64,000 nucleotides of DNA, taken from NCBI RefSeq assembly GCF_009915685.1, contig NZ_JAABLP010000003.1; one strand, given 5' to 3'. Position 1 is the first letter of the stretch. Every line of letters begins with the position of its first letter. Source of the DNA: Pannonibacter tanglangensis. Lineage in GTDB: Bacteria; Pseudomonadota; Alphaproteobacteria; Rhizobiales; Stappiaceae. Under the pieces are notes generated by a model. It was not told where the DNA came from. It did no database searches and saw only the letters and a list, made by a program, of their open reading frames with translations. The translations under genes were made by a program, and so were the position numbers. Below are positions 52,962 to 61,347 of the stretch, one piece after another.

Positions 52962-53840
52962 TTATTCCGCTGCCTGGGGAACCGACAGGTTGTCGAGGGA
53001 AGAAATGATGTGTTCGACCAGCGCCTCGGTGACCCGGGACCGCTGATGCCAGGACCGCATGACCGCGATCTCGCACTCGGGCAGCTTCGGAAAGCCGTCG
53101 GCCTCGCTCAACACCCGCATGCCGGGACGCAGCGCCGATTCCGGCAGCACCGAGACGGCCAGACCGGCAAGCACCGCCGCGCCGACGGCGGTGGAGTTCC
53201 AGCTTGAGTAAAGCAGCCTGTGCTCGCGCCGCACCGAGTTCAGCGCCGCCAGCGCCGCCCGGCGCCAGTTGCAGGTGGCCCGGCCGAGCGCCAGCGGCAG
53301 CACCTCCTGGTTTTCGACCGCATGACGGGCCGAGACGACCCACAGCAAGGGCTCACGGCGGATCACCTCGTCGCGCTGCGGCCGGTCCGGCTTCTCGACA
53401 TGGGTGATGATCGCCACGTCGAGCTCGTTGGCCGACACGAGGTCGATCAGGTTCGACGTGGGCGCGCAGACCACGCTGACCTCGGCCTTGGGATTGGAGC
53501 GGGAAAACCGGGCGAGAATCTCGGGCAGGAACCGGTCGGCATAGTCATCCGGGGTGCCGAGCCGCACGAGGCCCTGCACCTCGGTCTCGTCGAAGGCGGC
53601 CAGGGTCTCGTCGTTGAGCTGGACCAGCCTGCGGGCGTAATGGAGAAGCTTCTCGCCGTCCTCGGTGAGGCGCGACATCCGGCCATCCCGGACAAAGATC
53701 GGCCGGCCGATTCGCTCCTCGAGCCGGCGCATCTGCATCGAGACCGCCGACTGGGTCTTGTAGACCACCTCGGCCGCACGGGTGAAGCTGCCATACTCGG
53801 CGATGGCGACGAATGTCCTGAGCTGATCCAGATCCAGCAT
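52962..53840 (-). CDS. LysR-type transcriptional regulator
   Basis: 292 residues. Helix-turn-helix in LRTFVAIAEYGSFTRAAEVVYKTQSAVSMQMRRLEERIG, followed by RPIFVRDGRMSRLTEDGEKLLHYARRLVQ. The effector-binding domain has LVRLGTPDDYADRFLPEILARF. It is upstream of the GST gene on the same strand and is probably its co-transcribed regulator. The long gap upstream (53841-54220) is shared with the divergent DUF1127 gene. Confidence 0.92.
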   Translation of the reverse strand: MLDLDQLRTFVAIAEYGSFTRAAEVVYKTQSAVSMQMRRLEERIGRPIFVRDGRMSRLTEDGEKLLHYARRLVQLNDETLAAFDETEVQGLVRLGTPDDYADRFLPEILARFSRSNPKAEVSVVCAPTSNLIDLVSANELDVAIITHVEKPDRPQRDEVIRREPLLWVVSARHAVENQEVLPLALGRATCNWRRAALAALNSVRREHRLLYSSWNSTAVGAAVLAGLAVSVLPESALRPGMRVLSEADGFPKLPECEIAVMRSWHQRSRVTEALVEHIISSLDNLSVPQAAE

Positions 53841-53923
53841 TGCTCCCTCCCCTCGCGCAGGGCCACTGTCCGGGCCTCATGCGGGGCCCGCCGCAGCTCC
53901 CGAGGCCCGGCTTCCTGGGTCCC

Positions 53924-53979
53924 GGGTTCCGGCGAGCGGGTTCCGGTGAGCGGGTTCCGGTGACTGGGTTCCGGGGTCC
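53924..53979. repeat. 14-bp tandem repeat, four units
   Basis: GGGTTCCGGCGAGC, GGGTTCCGGTGAGC, GGGTTCCGGTGACT and GGGTTCCGGGGTCC at 53924, 53938, 53952 and 53966. It lies between the LysR gene and the DUF1127 gene, in a 380-base gap that otherwise holds only the palindrome at 54180 and presumed promoters. Confidence 0.88.
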
Positions 53980-54179
53980 GGCTGCTGTCCTCCCGGTCGG
54001 GCGACCACAGGCCAGGCCCCTGACACCGCTGCGGTATACAGGCCGCGTCCAGCCATATCACAAATCCTGATCAAACCCATAAGAAACATTCGTTGGATCA
54101 ATTCGTGGAAGGCAGGCATCTTGATCGCATCGGAAGCGACCTCCCAGACGCGTCCGCCCTGCCAAAGCTGAAGTGCTTG

Positions 54180-54201
54180 TCCGGAAACATGTATTTCCGG
54201 A
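54180..54201 (+). promoter_or_regulatory. Perfect palindrome in the DUF1127 leader
   Basis: TCCGGAAA (54180-54187), CATGTA, then TTTCCGGA (54194-54201): an 8-bp perfect inverted repeat just before the ribosome-binding site AAGGAG of the gene at 54221. It could be an operator or an mRNA hairpin affecting translation. Confidence 0.6.
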
Positions 54202-54220
54202 AATGAAGGAGATTTGTGTC

Positions 54221-54562
54221 ATGTACGCCCTCGCCCTTGCCCCGCTGATCAGCCGGCTGTCCGGTCTCGTCGCGACCGGGTGGCGTGTATTCCGCAATCG
54301 CCGTCAGGTGGCAGAGCTGACCACCTGGTCCGACGAGCAACTGCGCGACATTGGCCTCACCCGGGGCGATGTCCGCGCCGCGATGGGGGTTCCCCTGTTC
54401 CGCGACCCGTCGTCGGTCCTGAACGAGGGCCGCTCGGCCCGTCCGGCCGGTCGTGGCGACGAGGCCCGGTCCGATCCGGCCTCCGGTGCCATGGTCATTG
54501 CCTTCGGCGACGCGGCCTCCGGCCGCAAGGCGCGTGTCCCCGCCGCGCGTCTCGCCCTCTGA
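54221..54562 (+). CDS. DUF1127-type small protein
   Basis: 113 residues from ATG 54221 (AAGGAG upstream; ATG 54203 is possible). The DUF1127 core is complete: RNRRQVAELTTWSDEQLRDIGLTRGDVRAAM. Many DUF1127 proteins are about 45-70 residues. This one carries a long C-terminal extension rich in Arg, Ala and Gly of unknown role. Small DUF1127 proteins in Alphaproteobacteria bind RNA and affect RNA turnover or phosphate and carbon regulation. A strong terminator follows about 100 bases later. Confidence 0.85.
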   Translation: MYALALAPLISRLSGLVATGWRVFRNRRQVAELTTWSDEQLRDIGLTRGDVRAAMGVPLFRDPSSVLNEGRSARPAGRGDEARSDPASGAMVIAFGDAASGRKARVPAARLAL

Positions 54563-54664
54563 TCGTCCTGCCCTCTCCCAGATGCGGTGTGCCGGCCCAT
54601 CCCCGCCCGGCCGCCGCAGCCCCAACCTGCAGCCCCGTCGGCGATTGCCTTGCCGACTTTGCCT

Positions 54665-54693
54665 GGCCCGCCTTCGTGGCGGGCCTTTTTTTT
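54665..54693 (+). terminator. Terminator of the DUF1127 gene
   Basis: GGCCCGCC (54665-54672) pairs with GGCGGGCC (54678-54685) across TTCGT; eight T follow. Very strong. Confidence 0.92.
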
Positions 54694-54726
54694 GGTGGGG
54701 CACGCACAAGAGACGGCGACAGGGCC

Positions 54727-54786
54727 GGATTGTCAGGAGCCGTATTGTCAGGGGCCGGATTGTCAGGGGCGGGATTGCCAGGGGCC
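54727..54786. repeat. 15-bp tandem repeat, four units
   Basis: GGATTGTCAGGAGCC, GTATTGTCAGGGGCC, GGATTGTCAGGGGCG and GGATTGCCAGGGGCC at 54727, 54742, 54757 and 54772, with exact 15-base spacing. It lies between the DUF1127 terminator and the end of the convergent tetR gene. It contains the core TCAGGRGCC shared with arrays near 3.4 and 32.2 kb. Confidence 0.92.
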
Positions 54787-54819
54787 GGGCGGGCGGTCGG
54801 GCGCCCGGTCCGGACGCGG

Positions 54820-55470
54820 TCAGTCCGGAAGAGATCCGTCCGGACGCGATCCGTCCGCATGACCCGGGCTGCAACAGGGCGGTGGCGCCGCGAGCAGCGC
54901 GGTCAGCAGCTCCAGGCGCCGTTCGAGCTGGCTCCGGGTGAAATGGTTGAGGCCGAACAGCTTCAGGTACCAGGCCCCCTCGACGACGAGGAAGGCCAGT
55001 TCCGCCAGTTCCGGCGTTTCACTGTCGGCCCGCAGGTCGGCCAGAAGGCGCTCGTTGTGCAGGCGCACCGGCTCAAGCAGTTCCGGTTCCTCGGCAATGG
55101 CAGCCACGAGGCCCATCGGGGACTGGGTTTCCATGCAAAGCTCGTCGGAGACGGCCATCAGATAGGCCCGGACGAGGGCATTGGGGCGGTTGTCGCGGGT
55201 CAGTTCGGCGTGGGCAACCCGGATCGCCTCGGTGAGCTGGACGAGGTGACGGTCGACCATCGCCTGCAGCAGCTCGGACTTGGAGCGGAAATGGTAGAGC
55301 AGCCCCCCCTTGGAGACACCGGCACGCTCGGCCACGGCCTCCAGCGACAGCCGCCGTGCCCCGTCCTGGAACACGACATCCATCGCGGCGTCGATCAGCC
55401 GCTCCCGCGTTGCCTCGCGGTTGCGCGGGCCGCGCCGGCCCGGTGCCCTGTCGCCATCTTGCGCTGTCAC
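54820..55470 (-). CDS. TetR/AcrR-family repressor of the RND operon
   Basis: 216 residues from GTG 55470; longer in-frame starts add an Arg-rich stretch through a repeat region. HTH: AATRERLIDAAMDVV-like helix, then LEAVAERAGVSKGGLLYHFRSKSELLQAM. The C-terminal ligand domain contains VEGAWYLKLFGLNHF. The protein ends with an unusual His/Asp/Gly tail (GHADGSRPDGSLPD) made by a short repeat. It is divergent from an efflux operon, with a palindromic operator at 55719-55734 between them, so it should repress the pump and perhaps itself. Confidence 0.88.
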   Translation of the reverse strand: MTAQDGDRAPGRRGPRNREATRERLIDAAMDVVFQDGARRLSLEAVAERAGVSKGGLLYHFRSKSELLQAMVDRHLVQLTEAIRVAHAELTRDNRPNALVRAYLMAVSDELCMETQSPMGLVAAIAEEPELLEPVRLHNERLLADLRADSETPELAELAFLVVEGAWYLKLFGLNHFTRSQLERRLELLTALLAAPPPCCSPGHADGSRPDGSLPD

Positions 55471-55613
55471 GCCGTCGTCGCCTTTCAAATGCAAATGTCT
55501 GTCTGCAGGATACACCCGCAAGGACCGCCGCGTCCCGCGTGGCAGGGCCCGTCCCGACCGGCCTTCCGTCTCCACCGGCAAAGAAGGCCGGGGCGGGACC
55601 GGACGGGCCTTTC

Positions 55614-55658
55614 ACGGGAGGCCCTGTAACGGGAGCGCCTGTAACGGGAGGGCCTGTA
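55614..55658. repeat. 15-bp tandem repeat, three units
   Basis: ACGGGAGGCCCTGTA, ACGGGAGCGCCTGTA and ACGGGAGGGCCTGTA at 55614, 55629 and 55644. It lies in the 500-base gap between tetR and the efflux operon, about 60 bases from the operator. Confidence 0.9.
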
Positions 55659-55718
55659 CCGGGCGGGGGGACCCCTGTCCAGTGCCGAAAGGCCTGCAGC
55701 CGGGCCCGGGCTTGACTT

Positions 55719-55734
55719 TACCGTCCAGACGGTA
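55719..55734 (+). promoter_or_regulatory. TetR-type operator in the efflux promoter
   Basis: TACCGTC-CA-GACGGTA: 7-bp arms around a 2-base centre. It starts two bases after TTGACT (55712-55717) and overlaps the region where a -10 would lie (TACAGT 55733-55738 is a poor candidate at only 15 bases). This is the standard layout for repression by the divergent TetR protein. The start codon at 55976 is about 240 bases downstream, so the leader is long; a second possible -10 (TATAAA) is at 55899. Confidence 0.7.
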
Positions 55735-55975
55735 CAGTTAGCCAGGGCAGTTTGCAGGATGCCACGACGCCGGCTGGACATCGGCCCTGCACGTCGCTAG
55801 GGCTGGTTGCAAAAGGTCCGCTCCGTGGGGGCTGCCCGGTTGTGCGGGTCCTCGCGCGGGCCCTCGCGGGGGCTGTCGTGCCGGCAGTCCTGCTCTGCTA
55901 TAAAGGGCTCCCGCCCTCCCCGGGGTCCCTGTTCTGCTCTCTTGCGCGGCCAGTCGGGCCGCATGGCCAGGTTCC

Positions 55976-57097
55976 ATGATCATTCGCCTTATCCTCGCCC
56001 TCGCTGTCGTTGCCGGTCTCGGCTACGGCGCCTACTTCTTCAACGACTTCCGGGGACAGATGATCGCGCAGTACTTTGCGCAGCCGCGCCCGCCGGTGAC
56101 GGTCTCGACCGTCGAGGTGAAGCCCGAGGACTGGACGCCGGGCATTGAGTCCATCGGCACCGTGCGCGCCCGCCAGGGCGTCGACGTGCCGGCGCGGACC
56201 TCGGGCATCGTCAAGCAGATCTCCTTCACCTCCAACCAGGAGGTGACCGAGGGCATGCTGCTGGTCCAGCTCGACGACGAGACCGAGCAGGCGGACCTGA
56301 TCGCGGCGAAGGCGAATGTCGAGCGCGACAGCCAGGCGCTGCGCCGCGCCTCGACCCTGAACGACCGCGGCTTCAACTCGACCCAGAACCTGGACAACGC
56401 CACCGCCGCGCTTGACGCCTCGCGCTCGCAGCTGGAGCGCGTGCAGGCGGCGATCAACCAGAAGAAGATCGTGGCGCCCTTCTCCGGCACGATCGGCATC
56501 TCGCGGATCGACGTCGGCCAGTACGTGCCGGCCGGCACGGCGATCGCCACGCTGCAGGACCTGAAGGTGATGAAGGTCGACTTCAGCGTGCCGGAACAGC
56601 AGCTGACGGAGCTGAAGATCGGCCAGCCGGTGCAGGTCGGCCTGAGCGAGGGCAGCTACACCCATGTCGGCAAGATCACCGGCATCGACCCCAAGATCGA
56701 CCCGCAGTCGCGCCTGATCTCGCTGCAGGCCGAGGTGGAGAACGCCGACGGCGCGCTCTATCCGGGCCAGTTCGCCTTCGTGCGCGTGGTCCTGCCGACC
56801 GAGCCGGACGTGATCGCCCTGCCGCAGACCGCCGTGGTGCAGAGCCTTTACGGCACCTATGTCTTCAAGGTCGTCGAGGAGGCCAAGGAAGGCGACGCCA
56901 ACGCCAAGCAGCTGATCGTGCGCCAGGTCTTCGTGACGACGGGCCGCCGCTTCGGGGGCCAGATCGAGGTGACCAAGGGCCTGTCCGCAGGCGACCAGAT
57001 CGTCAGCGCCGGCCAGAACAAGCTCAGCGTCGGCAACACCGTGACCATCGACAACACGGTTAATCCGGCCACGGCCGAGATGAAGATCGGGGGCTGA
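55976..57097 (+). CDS. RND efflux periplasmic adaptor (MFP)
   Basis: 373 residues. An uncleaved N-terminal membrane anchor (about 2-22, no lipobox) is followed by the adaptor domains: barrel-sandwich halves (VPARTSGIVKQISF and KKIVAPFSGTIGISRIDVGQYV), a short alpha hairpin, and the beta-barrel region. A HlyD/MexH-type sequence (TVSTVEVKPEDW). It links the RND pump, encoded 4 bases downstream, to an outer-membrane channel that is not in this operon. Regulation by the divergent TetR is likely. Confidence 0.92.
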   Translation: MIIRLILALAVVAGLGYGAYFFNDFRGQMIAQYFAQPRPPVTVSTVEVKPEDWTPGIESIGTVRARQGVDVPARTSGIVKQISFTSNQEVTEGMLLVQLDDETEQADLIAAKANVERDSQALRRASTLNDRGFNSTQNLDNATAALDASRSQLERVQAAINQKKIVAPFSGTIGISRIDVGQYVPAGTAIATLQDLKVMKVDFSVPEQQLTELKIGQPVQVGLSEGSYTHVGKITGIDPKIDPQSRLISLQAEVENADGALYPGQFAFVRVVLPTEPDVIALPQTAVVQSLYGTYVFKVVEEAKEGDANAKQLIVRQVFVTTGRRFGGQIEVTKGLSAGDQIVSAGQNKLSVGNTVTIDNTVNPATAEMKIGG

Positions 57098-57101
57098 CGC
57101 G

Positions 57102-60100
57102 ATGAATTTCTCCGAAATCTTCATCCGTCGACCGGTGCTGTCGACGGTGGTCAGTCTCCTGATCCTCCTCATGGGGGCCCAGGGCATCCTCAACATGTCG
57201 ATCCGCCAGTATCCGAAGATCGAGGAAACCGTGATCACGGTGAACACGATCTTCGTCGGCGCCAGCTCGGAGCTGATCCAGGGCTTCATCACGACACCGA
57301 TCGCCAAGGCCGTCGCCTCGGCCGAGGGCGTGGACTACGTCACCTCCAAGAGCTCGCTCGGCATGTCGACGGTCACCGTCAACATGAAGCTCAACACTGA
57401 CCCGGACAAGGCGCTGACCGAGGTGATCTCCAAGGTGCAGCAGGTGCGCAGCCGGCTGCCGCAGGAGGCCGAGGATCCGGTGATCCAGAAGGGCACCGGC
57501 CAGTCCTTCGCCATCATGTATCTGACCGTGCTGTCGGACGTGATGTCGCCGCAGGAAATCACCGAATTCACCTCGCGCGTGATCCAGCCGCAGCTCTCCA
57601 TCGTCGAGGGCGTCGCCGACGCGCAGATCCTCGGCGAGCAGACCTTCTCGATGCGCATCTGGATCGATCCGATCCGGCTGGCCTCGCGCAATGTCACGGC
57701 TGCGGAGGTCCTGGCCGCCATCCAGCAGGCCAACTTCCTCTCCGCCCCGGGCAAGACCGAGAACGAATACGTCGCCTACCAGATCGAGACCAAGACGACG
57801 CTGCAGTCGCCGGAGGCCTTCGAGGCCCTGCCGGTGCGCTCGGACGGCACCGATGTGGTGCGTCTGCGCGACGTGGCGCGGGTGGAGCTGGGCTCCAAGA
57901 GCACCGACACGCGCGTGTCGTTCAACGGCCAGGGCGGCATCTTCCTCGGCATCATGCCGACGCCGTCCGCCAACCCGCTGGACACCGCCCAGGGCGTGCG
58001 CGACGCGCTGCCGAAGCTGCAGGAAAACCTGCCGCAGGGCATGACCGTGACCGTGGTCTATGACTCGACCGAGTTCATCAGCGCCTCGATCGAGGAAGTG
58101 TTCAAGACCATCGCCGAGGCGGTGGTGATCGTGATCCTGGTGATCCTTTTGTTCCTCGGCTCGTTCCGGGCGGTGCTGATCCCCATCGTCACCATCCCGC
58201 TGTCGCTTGTCGGCGTGTGCTTCTTCCTCTGGGGGCTCGACTACTCGCTCAACACGCTGACGCTGCTGGCCATGGTGCTGGCCATCGGTCTCGTGGTGGA
58301 CGACGCGATCGTGGTGGTGGAGAACATCCACCGGCACCTGGAAGAGGGCAAGAAGCCGCTCGATGCCGCCATTGTCGGCATGCGCGAGATCTTCGGCCCG
58401 GTCGTGGCCATGACCATCACGCTCGGCGCGGTCTATGCGCCGATCGGCTTCGCCTCCGGCCTGACCGGCGCCCTGTTCCGCGAGTTCGCCTTCACGCTGG
58501 CCGGCGCGGTGTTCATCTCCGGCTTCGTGGCGGTGACGCTGTCACCGATGATGTCCGCGCGGCTCCTGTCGGCGGAACCGACCAGGTTCCAGCACTTCGT
58601 CGACAAGATCTTCACCGGCCTTGCCAACTGGTACGGCCGGCGGCTGGAGTCCTCGCTGCGCTACAAGCCGGCAACGCTGGTGCTGGTGCTGGGCCTGATG
58701 GGCACCACCGGCTACATGTTCATGCACACCAGCTCCGAGCTGGCGCCGGACGAGGACCAGGGCGCCCTGTTCTCGGTCGTCCAGGGCCCGGAATATGCCA
58801 CCTCGGACTACACCCAGCTCTACACCGACCAGTTCTATGCCCTGACGGATGACGCGCCGGGCGTGGAGGCGCGGTTCCAGATCGTCGGCATGGGCGGCAC
58901 CAACTCCGCCTTCGCGATCTGGGTGCTGAAGCCGTGGGACCAGCGCGACGTGACGCAGGACCAGGTGCAGCAGAAGGTGCAGGCGGGCCTCAACCGGTCG
59001 GCCGGCGTGGAAGCCTTCGTGTTCGCCCCGCCCTCGCTGCCGGGCTCCGGCGGCGGCCTGCCGGTGCAGTTCGTGCTGCAGACGACCGGCTCGGCCGAAC
59101 AGGTCTACGAGGTGTCCGAGCAGATCCGCCAGAAGGCCATGGCCACCGGCCAGTTCATCGTGGTGCAGAACTCGGCCTCCTTCGACAAGCCGCGCACGAC
59201 GGTGCTGATCGACCGCGATCGCGCCGCAGCCCTGGGCGTTCCCGTCTCGGCCATCGGCCAGACGCTGAACATCCTCGTCGGCGGGGCGTCGGTGTCCAAG
59301 TTCGACCGCGACGGTCGCGCCTATGACATCATCCCGCAGGTGGGCAAGGACTTCCGCATGAACCCGGAGCTGCTGGGCGAGCTTTATGTCCGCGCCAACG
59401 GCGGGGCCATGGTGCCGCTGTCCTCGGTGGTGCGGATCCAGACCGATGCGACCGCCACCTCGATCGACCAGTTCAACCAGCTGAACTCGGCCACCCTGTC
59501 GGCCCTGCCCATGCCGGGCGTGACGACGGGCACGGCGCTGGCGACGCTGCAGCGGATCGCGGCCGAGGAGATGCCGGAAGGCTTCTTCGAGGACTATGCC
59601 GGCCAGTCGCGCCTCGAGGTCAAGGAAGGCAACACCATCCTGGTCGCCTTCGCCCTCGCCGTCGTCGTCATCTACCTGGTGCTGGCAGCCCAGTTCGAGA
59701 GCTTCCGCGATCCGTTCATCATCATGATGTCGGTGCCGCTGTCGATCTTCGGCGCCATCGTGCCGCTGTTCCTGGGGGCCGGATCGCTCAACATCTACAC
59801 CCAGGTGGGCATGATCACGCTGGTCGGCCTCATCACCAAGCACGGCATCCTGATGGTCGAGTTCGCCAATGCGCAGCGCGAGCTGCACGGGCGGACCAAG
59901 GCACAGGCGATCGTGGAGGCCGCGCGCGAACGCCTGCGTCCGATCCTGATGACCACCGGCGCCATGGTGCTGGGCGTCATCCCGCTGGTGATTGCCGACG
60001 GCGCAGGCGCGGCCGCGCGCTACTCGATCGGTCTGGTGATCTGCACCGGCATGTCGGTGGGCACACTGTTCACGCTGTTCGTGGTGCCGATGTTCTACAT

Positions 60101-60254
60101 GTACATCGGCCACTCGGACCGCGCGCATGAGGAGACCGGCACGCCGGCACCCGCGTCCGCCGACGGCGGGCACGCTGACCGCGCGGCAACGCCGGCTGAA
60201 GTCCTGGCCGGTGCAGCAGTCGGTGCAGCAGACGGGGTTCCGGCCAACGCCTGA
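57102..60254 (+). CDS. RND-family multidrug efflux pump, inner-membrane subunit
   Basis: 1050 residues, full length. Twelve membrane helices; the proton-relay Asp pair is D400-D401 in GLVVDDAIVVVENI. The N-terminus has IRRPVLSTVVSLLILLMG and the porter domains show the usual repeats. It resembles the MexI/MdtB branch of HAE-1 pumps. It would export drugs or metabolites through an outer-membrane channel, using proton force. The C-terminal 40 residues are Ala/Asp/Gly-rich and probably disordered. Second gene of the TetR-regulated operon. Confidence 0.95.
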   Translation: MNFSEIFIRRPVLSTVVSLLILLMGAQGILNMSIRQYPKIEETVITVNTIFVGASSELIQGFITTPIAKAVASAEGVDYVTSKSSLGMSTVTVNMKLNTDPDKALTEVISKVQQVRSRLPQEAEDPVIQKGTGQSFAIMYLTVLSDVMSPQEITEFTSRVIQPQLSIVEGVADAQILGEQTFSMRIWIDPIRLASRNVTAAEVLAAIQQANFLSAPGKTENEYVAYQIETKTTLQSPEAFEALPVRSDGTDVVRLRDVARVELGSKSTDTRVSFNGQGGIFLGIMPTPSANPLDTAQGVRDALPKLQENLPQGMTVTVVYDSTEFISASIEEVFKTIAEAVVIVILVILLFLGSFRAVLIPIVTIPLSLVGVCFFLWGLDYSLNTLTLLAMVLAIGLVVDDAIVVVENIHRHLEEGKKPLDAAIVGMREIFGPVVAMTITLGAVYAPIGFASGLTGALFREFAFTLAGAVFISGFVAVTLSPMMSARLLSAEPTRFQHFVDKIFTGLANWYGRRLESSLRYKPATLVLVLGLMGTTGYMFMHTSSELAPDEDQGALFSVVQGPEYATSDYTQLYTDQFYALTDDAPGVEARFQIVGMGGTNSAFAIWVLKPWDQRDVTQDQVQQKVQAGLNRSAGVEAFVFAPPSLPGSGGGLPVQFVLQTTGSAEQVYEVSEQIRQKAMATGQFIVVQNSASFDKPRTTVLIDRDRAAALGVPVSAIGQTLNILVGGASVSKFDRDGRAYDIIPQVGKDFRMNPELLGELYVRANGGAMVPLSSVVRIQTDATATSIDQFNQLNSATLSALPMPGVTTGTALATLQRIAAEEMPEGFFEDYAGQSRLEVKEGNTILVAFALAVVVIYLVLAAQFESFRDPFIIMMSVPLSIFGAIVPLFLGAGSLNIYTQVGMITLVGLITKHGILMVEFANAQRELHGRTKAQAIVEAARERLRPILMTTGAMVLGVIPLVIADGAGAAARYSIGLVICTGMSVGTLFTLFVVPMFYMYIGHSDRAHEETGTPAPASADGGHADRAATPAEVLAGAAVGAADGVPANA

Positions 60255-60426
60255 CCCGACCCGGCACCGCCGCCCGCCTGCCAGCGGGCGGCGGCGGCCG
60301 TTCCGGCGCAGGCGCCGCACGGCTGGCCGGCCAGCCCCCCGCGCCTCGCCCCCCCTCACCCGACCGGAGCGCCATCCCGGATCGCCGCCACCGGATGCCC
60401 CGCCCGCCAACCCGCCGTGTAGCCCG

Positions 60427-61185
60427 ATGCCCCGATACGAGTTCCGCATGCAGCGCGTCCATGTCGACGCCCCGCTCCGCCCGGCCGAGGCCGTGACCGC
60501 CAGCAAGGACCAGGCGAACTATCTCCTGAACGTGCTGCGACTGCAGGCCGGCGACGAGGTGCTGCTGTTCAACGGCAGGGACGGCGAATGGCGGGCGACG
60601 GTCGAGACCCCGACGCGCAAGACCTGTGCGCTGGTTCCCGCCGAACAGACCCGGCCGCAACCGGCGGCGAGCGACTTCGACTATCTCTTTGCCCCGCTGA
60701 AACACGCCCGGCTCGACTACATGGTGCAGAAGGCCGTGGAAATGGGCGCCTCGCGCCTGTCGCCGGTGATCACCCGCCATACCCAGGCGGCGCGGGTCAA
60801 CACGGAGCGGATGGCGGCCAATGTCGTCGAGGCGGCCGAACAATGCGGCATCCTGCAGCTGGCCGAGGTGCGCGAGCCGCGGCCGCTGGCCGACGTCATC
60901 GGCAGCTGGGACAAGGAAAATGCGTCCCGCCAGCTGATCTTCTGCGATGAAGGCGAGGCAAGCCAGAACCCGCTTGGCCCGCTCGAGGCCCTGAAGGCGG
61001 AGGGCGCGCGGCCGCTGGCGCTGCTGATCGGACCGGAAGGCGGCTTCTCGGAGGAGGAGCGGGCCCTGCTGCGCCGCCAGCCCTTCGTGACGCCGATCCC
61101 GCTCGGGCCGCGCGTGCTGAGGGCCGACACGGCCGCCGTCGCCGCCTTCGCCGTGGTGCAGGCGGTGCTTGGTGACTGGAGATGA
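60427..61185 (+). CDS. rsmE: 16S rRNA m3U1498 methyltransferase
   Basis: 252 residues from ATG 60427; ATG 60448 is an alternative. An N-terminal PUA-like barrel is followed by a SPOUT methyltransferase domain: KAVEMGASRLSPVITRHTQ, LLIGPEGGFSEEE and the knot PLGPRVLRADTAAVAA. It methylates U1498 of 16S rRNA. It is placed before gshA as in many Rhizobiales. The 160-base gap to gshA has no terminator. Confidence 0.94.
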   Translation: MPRYEFRMQRVHVDAPLRPAEAVTASKDQANYLLNVLRLQAGDEVLLFNGRDGEWRATVETPTRKTCALVPAEQTRPQPAASDFDYLFAPLKHARLDYMVQKAVEMGASRLSPVITRHTQAARVNTERMAANVVEAAEQCGILQLAEVREPRPLADVIGSWDKENASRQLIFCDEGEASQNPLGPLEALKAEGARPLALLIGPEGGFSEEERALLRRQPFVTPIPLGPRVLRADTAAVAAFAVVQAVLGDWR

Positions 61186-61347
61186 TCCGGCCGCGTGACC
61201 GGAGCAGGACGACGGACCGAGTGAACGGACCGAATGGACTGACCTGACTTGCCGCGCGATGGATCGCGCAATTGTGAAACGAGATGTTTGTTCCTGGGGC
61301 GGGGCCCCGCTATTGTGCCGCCCCACCCCGTTGCCGGAGACGCCCCC

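Noticed and set aside
55899..55904. TATAAA as the main promoter of the efflux operon
   Set aside because: No reasonable -35 lies 16-18 bases upstream. The operator-linked TTGACT further up is the better candidate, though its -10 is weak.
58542..60506. A 654-codon minus-strand frame over the RND pump
   Set aside because: Shadow of a conserved transporter gene; no ribosome-binding site or motif.
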